Source: Paracoccaceae bacterium (GTDB lineage Bacteria; Pseudomonadota; Alphaproteobacteria; Rhodobacterales; Rhodobacteraceae). Taken from it: DNA of 7,237 nt. This document shows, piece after piece, positions 1 to 5,680 of the stretch. The DNA lies in NCBI GenBank assembly GCA_024304875.1, contig JAMWZF010000153.1:1-7237 (forward strand), in the 5' to 3' direction. Within the stretch, counting starts at the first letter, position 1, and each line of letters opens with the position of its first letter. The translations under genes and the position numbers were made by a program. The notes beneath the pieces were generated by a model, which was given only the letters and a program-made list of their open reading frames with translations, was not told where the DNA came from and did no database searches.

Positions 1-1584
1 CTTGTGGACGGGGCGCGGGCGGCCGCCACAGCCCTCTCGGACCTCGGCCTCGCCGTGCCAGAGGTCGCCCTGCCGCTGGCCGTCGACGTCCCGGCCACGC
101 AGGAGGCATTCTGGCACGTCCCCGGCCGCAGGCGCGCCTGGGTCGATTTCCAGAACGACGTCACCGTCAAGGACATCCGCCTCGCCCATCAGGAGAACAT
201 GCGCGCGGTCGAGCATCTCAAGCGCTGGACCACCCTCGGCATGGCGACGGACCAGGGCAAGACCTCGAACGTCACGGCGCTGGCGGTGATGGCCGAACTG
301 ACCGGCCGGACGATCCCCGAGACCGGCACCACGATCTTTCGCCCGCCCTACACGCCCGTCTCCCTGTCGGTGCTGGGCGGCGGCGACACCGGACCCCACT
401 TCCGTCCCCACCGGCTGACCCCGACCCATGCCTGGGCCGAGGCGCGGGGCGCCGCCTTCGTCCAGGTCGGCCCCTGGCTGCGGGCGCAGTATTTCCCGCG
501 GCCGGGCGAGACCCACTGGCGCCAGAGCGTCGACCGCGAGGCGCTGGCCGTCCGCTTGAGCGTCGGGATCTGCGATGTCACCACGCTGGGCAAGATCGAC
601 GTGCAGGGCGCCGACGCGGGCGCGTTCCTCGACCGCGTCTACTGCAACATGATGGGCACGCTGAAGGTGGGCCGCGTCCGCTATGGCCTGATGCTGCGCG
701 AGGACGGGCATGCCTACGACGACGGCACCTGCGCGCGCCTCGCCGAGGACCGCTACGTCGTCACCACCACCACGGCCAACGCCGGCCTCGTCTATGCGCG
801 GATGGAATTCGCCCGGCAATGCCTCTGGCCCGACCTCGACGTGCAGCTCATCTCCACCACCGACGCCTGGGCGCAGATCGCCGTGGCGGGGCCGAAGTCG
901 CGCGAGCTGCTGGGCCGGATCGTGGATGGGGCCGACCTGTCGAACGGCGCCTTCCCCTTCATGGCTTGCGCCGAGCTCACGGTCTGCGGAGGGCTGCGCG
1001 CGCGGCTGTTCCGCATCTCCTTCTCGGGCGAGCTTGCCTACGAGGTCGCGGTGCCCGCCCGCTACGGCGCGGCGCTGATGGAGCGGCTCATGGAGCGGGG
1101 CGCGGACCTTGGAGTCACGCCCTACGGCACCGAGGCGCTGGGCGTCCTGCGGATCGAGAAGGGCCATGCCGCCGGGGCCGAACTGAACGGTCAGACCACG
1201 GCGCAGATGCTGGGCCTCGGCCGGATGGTGTCGCAGAAGAAGGACAGCATCGGCGCGGTGATGTCGCGGCGCGAGGGTCTGGCCAACGACCGCCGCCGCC
1301 TCGTCGGGCTGAAGTCGGTGATGCCGCAGGAGCGGATCGCCGCCGGCTCGCACCTTTTCGCGGAGGGCGCGGCGCAGAGCCTCGATACGGACCAGGGCTG
1401 GGTCACCTCCGCCTGCTATTCGCCGCATCTGGAGGGGCATATCGCGCTCGGCTTCCTTGAGGACGGCGATGCGCGCCTTGGGGAAATCGTCACCGCGGCC
1501 AACCCGCTTGAAGGGCGCGAGGTTCGCGCCGAGGTGGTCCCCGCCCATTTCGTCGACCCCGAAGGAGAGCGTCTGCGTGCCTGA
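1..1584 (+). CDS. soxA: Sarcosine oxidase alpha subunit, C-terminal part (5' end outside window)
   Basis: Large subunit of heterotetrameric (alpha-beta-gamma-delta) sarcosine oxidase, a cytoplasmic flavoenzyme. It oxidises sarcosine to glycine and passes the methyl carbon to tetrahydrofolate. The frame is open from the first base to a TGA at 1582-1584, giving 527 visible codons. Family members are about 970-1000 residues, so roughly the N-terminal half, with the dinucleotide-binding domain, lies to the left. The visible part starts near the helical domain (FQNDVTVKDIRLAHQEN, about codons 49-65; LGMATDQGKTSN, about 78-89). A GcvT-like folate-binding domain follows from about codon 172 (HWRQSVDREAL, then ICDVTTLGKIDVQG; FSGELAYEV near 340-348). 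A GcvT C-terminal barrel occupies about 430-520. The GTG at position 4 is an internal valine codon, not a start. soxG follows with overlap, as in soxBDAG operons. A dimethylglycine dehydrogenase-like GcvT protein is the main alternative, but the following soxG argues against it. Confidence 0.93.
   Translation, partial: LVDGARAAATALSDLGLAVPEVALPLAVDVPATQEAFWHVPGRRRAWVDFQNDVTVKDIRLAHQENMRAVEHLKRWTTLGMATDQGKTSNVTALAVMAELTGRTIPETGTTIFRPPYTPVSLSVLGGGDTGPHFRPHRLTPTHAWAEARGAAFVQVGPWLRAQYFPRPGETHWRQSVDREALAVRLSVGICDVTTLGKIDVQGADAGAFLDRVYCNMMGTLKVGRVRYGLMLREDGHAYDDGTCARLAEDRYVVTTTTANAGLVYARMEFARQCLWPDLDVQLISTTDAWAQIAVAGPKSRELLGRIVDGADLSNGAFPFMACAELTVCGGLRARLFRISFSGELAYEVAVPARYGAALMERLMERGADLGVTPYGTEALGVLRIEKGHAAGAELNGQTTAQMLGLGRMVSQKKDSIGAVMSRREGLANDRRRLVGLKSVMPQERIAAGSHLFAEGAAQSLDTDQGWVTSACYSPHLEGHIALGFLEDGDARLGEIVTAANPLEGREVRAEVVPAHFVDPEGERLRA
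1562..1567 (+). promoter_or_regulatory. Ribosome binding site of soxG inside the end of soxA
   Basis: AAGGAG lies 9 nt before the GTG at 1577, inside the last codons of soxA. It decides the soxG start, because the longer open frame back to 1457 has no comparable signal and would overlap soxA by more than 120 nt. Confidence 0.7.
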
Positions 1585-2134
1585 TCTTGTCCCCGCCTTC
1601 GCGCTGGGTGGCACTGCCCCCCGGCAGGACACCCACGGCAGCCTGACCCTGTCCGAAAACACCGGCCTGGCGCTCGCCTCTCTGGCCCTGCGAAAGGGGC
1701 AGGCTGCGCCGCGCCCCTTCGGCCTGCACTTGCCGGAGCCCGGCCGGGCCATGTCATCAGATGGGACCGGCGCCTTCTGGACGGGGCGCGGCCAGTGGAT
1801 GATCGAGGCCGAGGGCAGGGCGGGCGAGGACTTTGCGGCCGCCGTCCTGGCCGAGGCGCCGGGCTGCTCGGTCACCGAACAGACCGACGGGTTCGCCGCC
1901 ATCGACATCGCCTCGGCCGCCGGTGCCGCGCCGCTCGAGGCGCTGCTGATCCGGCTCGCAAACCTCGACATCGCCGCCTTCGGCCCCGGGGCCTGCACCC
2001 GCACGGGACTCGACCACATGAGCGTTTTCGTCCTCCGGCGGTCCGAAACGCAGCTCTGCTTCCTCGGGCTGCGCAGCCTGGCCGGATCGCTATGGCATGC
2101 GTTGTCGAAGGCTGCGCGGACCATGCAGGGCTAG
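1577..2134 (+). CDS. soxG: Sarcosine oxidase gamma subunit
   Basis: Small gamma subunit of heterotetrameric sarcosine oxidase, 185 residues, which fits the usual 180-210. In known structures this subunit resembles part of the GcvT fold and packs against the alpha subunit; it has no catalytic role of its own. Family-like stretches are the N-terminal LTLSENTGLALASLALRKGQ (about residues 23-42), FWTGRGQWMIEAEG (about 67-80), the EQTDGFAAIDI strand, and the C-terminal LRSLAGSLWHAL. The gene starts at a GTG with a good AAGGAG upstream. Its first 8 nt overlap the end of soxA, so translation is probably coupled. Gamma subunits diverge strongly, so the call rests on soxA context as much as on sequence. 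No purU or folD gene follows; the next gene converges from the other strand 23 bp away. Confidence 0.88.
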   Translation: MPDLVPAFALGGTAPRQDTHGSLTLSENTGLALASLALRKGQAAPRPFGLHLPEPGRAMSSDGTGAFWTGRGQWMIEAEGRAGEDFAAAVLAEAPGCSVTEQTDGFAAIDIASAAGAAPLEALLIRLANLDIAAFGPGACTRTGLDHMSVFVLRRSETQLCFLGLRSLAGSLWHALSKAARTMQG

Positions 2135-2135
2135 C

Positions 2136-2148
2136 ACCCCGCGGGGGT
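2136..2148. terminator. Short GC-only hairpin between convergent soxG and fahA
   Basis: ACCCC-GCG-GGGGT forms a 5-bp stem with a 3-nt loop in the 23-bp gap between the two stop codons. Neither strand has a T-run after it, so it is not a classic intrinsic terminator. A shared bidirectional stop or Rho dependence is possible but unproven. Confidence 0.3.
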
Positions 2149-2157
2149 CCGGGGGGG

Positions 2158-3405
2158 TCAATGCGCCGGTTTGCGCGCCGGCATCAGTTGCCCCGTGCAG
2201 GCGCCGAAGCCGATGCGGTAGCCGTCGCCGATCGCCGCCCCGCGCAGGGTCAGCGTGTCGCCGTCCTCGACGAAGCTGCGGGTCTCGCCGGTGTCCAGCG
2301 TGATCGGCTCCTTCCCGCCCCAGCTGAGTTCCAATAGCGATCCTCGACTGTCCTTCGTCGGCCCCGAAATGGTGCCCGAGCCAAGAAGGTCGCCCACCCG
2401 CATCGGGCAGCCGCTGCTGGTGTGATGGGCCAGCTGCTGGGCGGCGGAGTAGTAGAGTTCGCGGGCGTTGGTCCGCGACAGCACCGTCTCCTGCCCGCCC
2501 TGCGGCGTCAGGCCGACCTCGAGCGCGATGTCGTAGAGCATGGGCGCGGGCTCGGCGAGGTAGGGCAGAAGCTCCGTCTCGCGCTCCGGGGTCGAGGTGC
2601 GGAACGGCTCCAGCGCGGCGGCGGTCACGATCCAGGGGCTGATCGTCGTGGCGGTCGCCTTGGACTGGAAGGGACCGAGAGGCTGGTATTCCCAGGCCTG
2701 GATGTCGCGGGCGGACCAGTCGTTGAGGAGGACGTAGCCGAAGATGTTCTCGAAGGCCTCGGCGACCGAGATCGGCCCGTCCGAGGCGGTGCCGACGACG
2801 GCGCCCATCTCGAGTTCGATGTCGAACCGCTGTGACGGGCCGAAGCGAGGCGCGGCGTCGTCCGGCCCCTTCAGCTGGCCGTGCGGCCGGGTGACGGGGG
2901 TGCCCGAAACAACGACCGAGGAGGCCCGTCCGTTGTAGCCGATGGGGATGTGCAGCCAGTTCGGCGGGAGGGCGTTCTCCGGCCCCCGGAACATGGAGCC
3001 GACATTGAAGGCGTGGTTCTTGCTGGCATAGAAGTCGGTGTATTCGGCGACCTGGAACGGCAGCTGCATCCGCACGTCCGCCTGCTCCACCAGCAGGTCC
3101 GGCCGCGGCTCGGCGCCTTCGGAGAGGAGCTCGGTCAGCCGGGCGCGGAGTTCGGCCCAGGCGTCAGGACCAAGTTCCATGAAGTCGTTCCAGTAGGGCA
3201 CGTCGAAGACCGGCTGCCCGGAGGGCGTCACGAGGTCCTCGCCCTCGGCGGCGCAGAGGTCGAAGATCTTGTCCCCGATGGCCACCCCGCAGCGCGGCAT
3301 GGTCCCGTCGCCCGTCGAGAAGACGCCGTAGGGCAGGTTGTTCAGTGGAAAGTCGGTATCGGGCGCATTGGCGCTCTCGACCCAGGAGCGGATGAGGTCG
3401 GTCAT
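2158..3405 (-). CDS. fahA: Fumarylacetoacetase (fumarylacetoacetate hydrolase)
   Basis: Last enzyme of tyrosine/homogentisate breakdown: it cleaves fumarylacetoacetate to fumarate and acetoacetate in the cytoplasm. The product is 415 residues (human FAH 419). An N-terminal FAH domain (about 16-117) is followed by the catalytic FAH domain (about 120-410). By recalled alignment with mammalian FAH, the metal ligands are Asp124 (EYTDFY), Glu197 and Glu199 (ELEM) and Asp229 (NDWSARD). Catalytic His131 lies in KNHAFNVG, Lys249 in PFQSKA, and the His partner Glu359 in SLLELSW. All are present, so the enzyme looks functional. I chose the ATG at 3405 because GAGGA lies 7 nt upstream and the protein then begins MTDLIRSWVESANAPD as in relatives. 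An in-frame GTG at 3438 would overlap the hmgA stop by 4 nt (GTGA) and add 11 unfamiliar residues. fahA lies downstream of hmgA on the same strand and is surely co-transcribed. Confidence 0.96.
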   Translation of the reverse strand: MTDLIRSWVESANAPDTDFPLNNLPYGVFSTGDGTMPRCGVAIGDKIFDLCAAEGEDLVTPSGQPVFDVPYWNDFMELGPDAWAELRARLTELLSEGAEPRPDLLVEQADVRMQLPFQVAEYTDFYASKNHAFNVGSMFRGPENALPPNWLHIPIGYNGRASSVVVSGTPVTRPHGQLKGPDDAAPRFGPSQRFDIELEMGAVVGTASDGPISVAEAFENIFGYVLLNDWSARDIQAWEYQPLGPFQSKATATTISPWIVTAAALEPFRTSTPERETELLPYLAEPAPMLYDIALEVGLTPQGGQETVLSRTNARELYYSAAQQLAHHTSSGCPMRVGDLLGSGTISGPTKDSRGSLLELSWGGKEPITLDTGETRSFVEDGDTLTLRGAAIGDGYRIGFGACTGQLMPARKPAH

Positions 3406-3434
3406 TTGGCAGTCCTCGGTCTCGCCTGCACGCG

Positions 3435-4781
3435 TCACTTCCGTCCCGGCGTGCCGTCGAACTTCTTCTCGAGGCTGTCCCAGCAGTCGATGTAGTCGTC
3501 CTGCAGCGGCACCTCCTTGCCGGCGAACTCCGTCAGGTGCTGGGGAAATCGGGTCTCGAACATGAAGGACATGGTGTTGTCGAGCTTGTCCGGCCCCAGG
3601 TTGGCATTCGAGGCCTTCTCGAATGCCTCGCGGTCGGGCCCGTGGGGCAGCATCATGTTGTGCAGGCTCATGCCGCCGGGGACGAAGCCCTGCGGCTTGG
3701 CGTCGTACTGGCCGTAGATGTTGCCCATCAGCTCAGACATGACGTTCTTGTGGTACCACGGCGGGCGGAAGGTGTTCTCGGCCACCATCCAGCGTTCGCG
3801 GAACAGCACGAAATCGATGTTCGCGGTCCCCGGCACCGCAGAGGGCGCGGTGAGGACGGTGAAGATCGACGGGTCGGGGTGGTCGAAGAGGATCGCGCCG
3901 ACCGGGCAGTAGGTCTTGAGATCGTACTTCAGCGGCGCGTAGTTGCCGTGCCAGGCCACCACGTCGAGGGGCGAGTGCCCGATGCGGGTTTCGTGGAACT
4001 GGCCGCACCACTTTATCGTCAGGGTCGACGGCACCTCGCGGTCCTCGAAGGCCGCCACGGGCGCCTTGAAGTCGCGGGGGTTCGCCATGCAGTTGGCGCC
4101 GATCGGCCCGCGGCCCGGCAGCTCGAACTTCTGGCCGTAGTTCTCGCAGACGAAGCCGCGGGCGGGCCCCTCCAGCACCTCGACCCGGTAGACGAGCCCG
4201 CGGGGCAGGATGGCGATCTCCTGCGGGGCGATGTCGATGATGCCGAGCTCGGTGAAGAACCGCAGCTTGCCCTCCTGCGGGACGACCAGCAGCTCGCTGT
4301 CGGCACTGTAGAAATAGCTGTCCACCATCGACTCGGTGACAAGGTAGACATGGGCCGCCATGCCGACCTGCGTGTTCACGTCGCCCGCCGTGGTCATCGT
4401 GCGCATGCCGGTCAGCCAGGTGAGGCCCTCTTCGTGCGGCACCGGGTTCCAGCGGTACTGGCCGAGGCTGGTGACGCCCTCGGGCACATGCGGCGCGGTT
4501 TTCCAGTAGGGCAGGTCGATGCGCTCGTAGCGGGCGGAATGCTTGACCGAGGGACGGATGCGGTAGCACCAGGTCCGCTCGGGCCGCACGTCGGTGAAGG
4601 CGGTGCCCGACAGCTGCTCGCCATAGAGGCCGTATTCGCATTTCTGGGGCGAGTTCATGCCCTGGGGCAGGGCGCCCGGCAGCGCCTCGGTCTCGAAGTC
4701 GTTGCCGAAGCCGGGCATGTAGCCGGGCGTCGTGGTGCCACCGCCCGCCTGGATCGTGACGCCTGGTTCGAACTTGGTCAT
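3435..4781 (-). CDS. hmgA: Homogentisate 1,2-dioxygenase
   Basis: Non-haem Fe(II) extradiol-type dioxygenase that opens homogentisate to maleylacetoacetate, the central step of tyrosine and phenylalanine catabolism. The product is 448 residues, close to the family's 430-445, and is full length. By alignment from memory with human HGD, the iron ligands are His344 and Glu350 (WYHKNVMSE) and His380 (MLPHGPD). Their 6- and 30-residue spacing matches human His335/Glu341/His371. The catalytic His301 (FDHPDPSIF) corresponds to human His292. N-terminal GYMPGFGNDFETEALPGALP is a hallmark of the family. I place the start at the ATG at 4781: AGGAG sits 7 nt upstream, and the protein starts just ahead of the conserved region. 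The frame stays open upstream for 60 more codons, but that stretch crosses the promoter and is not family-like. It is first gene of the hmgA-fahA operon and divergent from the MarR gene. Loss of this enzyme classically gives brown pyomelanin from homogentisate. Confidence 0.98.
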   Translation of the reverse strand: MTKFEPGVTIQAGGGTTTPGYMPGFGNDFETEALPGALPQGMNSPQKCEYGLYGEQLSGTAFTDVRPERTWCYRIRPSVKHSARYERIDLPYWKTAPHVPEGVTSLGQYRWNPVPHEEGLTWLTGMRTMTTAGDVNTQVGMAAHVYLVTESMVDSYFYSADSELLVVPQEGKLRFFTELGIIDIAPQEIAILPRGLVYRVEVLEGPARGFVCENYGQKFELPGRGPIGANCMANPRDFKAPVAAFEDREVPSTLTIKWCGQFHETRIGHSPLDVVAWHGNYAPLKYDLKTYCPVGAILFDHPDPSIFTVLTAPSAVPGTANIDFVLFRERWMVAENTFRPPWYHKNVMSELMGNIYGQYDAKPQGFVPGGMSLHNMMLPHGPDREAFEKASNANLGPDKLDNTMSFMFETRFPQHLTEFAGKEVPLQDDYIDCWDSLEKKFDGTPGRK

Positions 4782-4828
4782 GAGGGGTCTCCTGTGATCT
4801 GTCCCGAGGTGCGGGCGGCGATGGGCCG

Positions 4829-4836
4829 GCAACAAT
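4829..4836 (-). promoter_or_regulatory. Possible extra operator half-site in the hmgA leader
   Basis: On the minus strand this reads ATTGTTGC. It is the same octamer as at 4906-4913 on the plus strand, at the main operator. It falls in the predicted hmgA 5' untranslated region, about 48 nt before the start codon. It could be a secondary MarR contact or chance; there is no matching inverted arm next to it. Confidence 0.3.
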
Positions 4837-4875
4837 GTGGCGCGGTCTGGTGCAGGTGCGGCGAGGGTGCATGAG

Positions 4876-4904
4876 GTTATCGTTGCGCCCGAGCCGAAAG
4901 TCAA
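4876..4904 (-). promoter_or_regulatory. Predicted hmgA-fahA promoter (-35 TTGACT, -10 GATAAC)
   Basis: On the minus strand TTGACT (4904-4899) and GATAAC (4881-4876) are separated by exactly 17 nt: five of six and four of six matches to the sigma-70 consensus. This is good for such GC-rich DNA. Transcription would start near 4869, leaving a leader of about 88 nt before hmgA. The -35 box overlaps the CAATATTG palindrome and lies next to the GTTGCA/TGCAAC dyad, so a bound repressor would block polymerase. Confidence 0.55.
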
Positions 4905-4922
4905 TATTGTTGCATTTGCAAC
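4902..4922. promoter_or_regulatory. Putative MarR operator between hmgA and the regulator gene
   Basis: Two symmetric elements abut here. CAATATTG (4902-4909) is a perfect 8-bp palindrome. GTTGCA-TT-TGCAAC (4909-4922) is a perfect 6-bp inverted repeat with a 2-bp spacer. The size and AT-rich symmetry fit sites bound by MarR dimers. The site touches the -35 box of the hmgA promoter. On the other strand it covers a TATTGT (4905-4910) that could be a -10 box for the regulator gene, so a bound dimer could control both directions. Binding itself is inferred from position and symmetry only. Confidence 0.55.
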
Positions 4923-4927
4923 GACCT

Positions 4928-4938
4928 TTTGGGCCAAA
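4928..4938. repeat. Second small inverted repeat just before the MarR gene
   Basis: TTTGG-G-CCAAA is a 5-bp perfect dyad centred 12 nt before the predicted start codon. It falls where a ribosome binding site would sit, and no clear purine-rich Shine-Dalgarno sequence is visible there. It may be an additional contact for autoregulation, or chance. Confidence 0.3.
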
Positions 4939-4944
4939 GCCGCC

Positions 4945-5448
4945 ATGCCGTCCGAATTCAACCTGTCCGCGTTCCTCCCCTACCGCTTGGCGGTCCTGTC
5001 CGAGCAGGTCAGCAGACGGCTTGCGGCCGAGTACGGGCGCAGTCATGACCTGTCGGTCGCGGAGTGGCGGGTGCTGGCGCACCTGTTGGGCTCCGGGGCG
5101 GTTTCGGTTCGCGATATCCGGGGCCGGGTCAATCTCGAGAAACCGCGGGTCAGCCGCGCGGTAAGCCGGCTGGAGCGGTTCGGGCTGGTCAACAAGGCGC
5201 CGGGCGATGTCGACGGTCGGCTGGTGGCGATTTCCCTGACGGACAGGGGCCGCGCGGTTCTGGACGAGATCATCCCCGAGGTCCTCGGTGTGCAACGGAC
5301 GCTCGAGGAGGCTGTCGGGCCGGAGGAACTCGCGACGTTCTTCAGAGTCATGGAACGATGGCACGCGGTTCTCGACCGGGAGCAGGCGGAGATGCCGCAC
5401 CAGGCCGCGACCCTTGGAGATCGGCGCCAAGGTCCGGACCGGCCCTGA
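4945..5448 (+). CDS. MarR-family transcriptional regulator, probable regulator of hmgA-fahA
   Basis: 167-residue winged-helix repressor-type protein, a normal MarR length. N-terminal helix FNLSAFLPYRLAVLSEQVSR (about 5-24) leads into the DNA-binding core LSVAEWRVLAHLLGSGAVSV (about 36-55). The recognition helix is around LEKPRVSRAVSRLERFGLV (about 64-82). The wing carries the typical D-x-R pattern (Asp90-Gly-Arg92, then LVAISLTDRG). C-terminal helices (about 103-145) would form the dimer interface, and a Pro/Arg/Gln-rich tail of about 18 residues ends the protein. The ATG at 4945 is preferred because residues from there match family N-termini. The frame is open back to a GTG at 4837, but that region holds the operator and promoter. 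The gene is divergent from hmgA, so it probably represses hmgA-fahA and itself, with homogentisate or another pathway compound as ligand; this is inferred from position. Other bacteria use an IclR-type HmgR for this job. Confidence 0.9.
   Translation: MPSEFNLSAFLPYRLAVLSEQVSRRLAAEYGRSHDLSVAEWRVLAHLLGSGAVSVRDIRGRVNLEKPRVSRAVSRLERFGLVNKAPGDVDGRLVAISLTDRGRAVLDEIIPEVLGVQRTLEEAVGPEELATFFRVMERWHAVLDREQAEMPHQAATLGDRRQGPDRP
5431..5440. repeat. Perfect palindrome GGTCCGGACC at the end of the MarR gene
   Basis: A 10-bp perfect palindrome in the last codons of the regulator gene. It is the first of several GGTCC/GGACC motifs clustered up to 5637; see the inverted repeats in the following spacer. Confidence 0.35.
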
Positions 5449-5505
5449 CCGAGGTCCGTCGACAGGCTGCACGCCGATCCGCCAATCGCGAAGCGCCACG
5501 AATCG

Positions 5506-5525
5506 GGGTCCGTGGGGATGGACCC
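5506..5525 (+). terminator. Hairpin downstream of the MarR gene, possible weak terminator
   Basis: GGGTCC and GGACCC form a 6-bp all-perfect stem around an 8-nt loop, about 58 nt after the MarR stop codon. No T-run follows, so intrinsic termination would be weak. Confidence 0.25.
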
Positions 5526-5568
5526 GACAGACGGACGCTGCAGAAATTCACCCGCGCCGGATGAGTTG

Positions 5569-5587
5569 TTTCCGCGAAAGCGGGAAA
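5569..5587 (+). terminator. GNRA-loop hairpin downstream of the MarR gene
   Basis: TTTCCGC, a GAAA tetraloop, then GCGG-G-AAA pair into a 7-bp stem with one bulged G at 5584. Only TTG follows, so if it acts as a terminator it is a weak one. It could equally be a structured element in a leader or mRNA tail. Confidence 0.3.
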
Positions 5588-5680
5588 TTGCGTCCGGATC
5601 CGCCGTCACGCAACTGTCGCTTGTTCATCGACGGACCCCGGCCTAACTTTTCGGGACATTATTGGTGCAAGGCGATTTCG

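Larger units (their letters stand above)
5453..5640. repeat. Nested inverted repeats spanning the spacer before vgrG
   Basis: Two 10-bp perfect inverted pairs share the same right-hand region. GGTCCGTCGA (5453-5462) is the complement of TCGACGGACC (5628-5637). CGGGGTCCGT (5504-5513) is the complement of ACGGACCCCG (5631-5640). The arms are too far apart for a simple operator. They could be worn ends of a small mobile element, a long-range RNA fold, or chance in GC-rich DNA. Confidence 0.35.
5449..5680. other. Non-coding spacer between the MarR gene and vgrG
   Basis: 232 bp with no credible gene on either strand: no tRNA-like fold, and no frame with family-like protein. It holds several inverted repeats, listed separately. 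A weak promoter-like pair for vgrG, TTGTTC (5621-5626) and TAACTT (5644-5649), has a 17-nt gap but few consensus matches. TTGCGT (5588-5593) and ACGCAA (5608-5613) form another 6-bp dyad with a 14-nt spacer, upstream of that pair. The region marks the border between the catabolic genes and the secretion gene. Confidence 0.5.

Noticed and set aside
3537..4874. Plus-strand open frame of 445 codons across hmgA
   Set aside because: Antisense of the highly conserved hmgA; the predicted protein resembles no family.
4837..4944. 36-codon upstream extension of the MarR protein
   Set aside because: It runs through the operator-like dyad and is not MarR-like; the ATG at 4945 fits the family start.
4782..4961. 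60-codon upstream extension of hmgA
   Set aside because: It would cover the promoter and operator. The ATG at 4781 has a good AGGAG and the normal family N-terminus.
3733..5499. Minus-strand open frame of 588 codons across hmgA, the promoter and the MarR gene
   Set aside because: It is out of frame with hmgA, runs through the promoter and antisense to the MarR gene, and is Arg/Pro/Ala-rich.
5043..5609. Minus-strand 188-codon frame covering the spacer and the MarR gene
   Set aside because: Mostly antisense to the MarR gene. The spacer part has a low-complexity, unrecognisable product.
5449..5680. Possible tRNA or attachment site in the spacer
   Set aside because: No cloverleaf, no GGTTCGANTCC-like T-arm and no direct repeat resembling an att core could be found.
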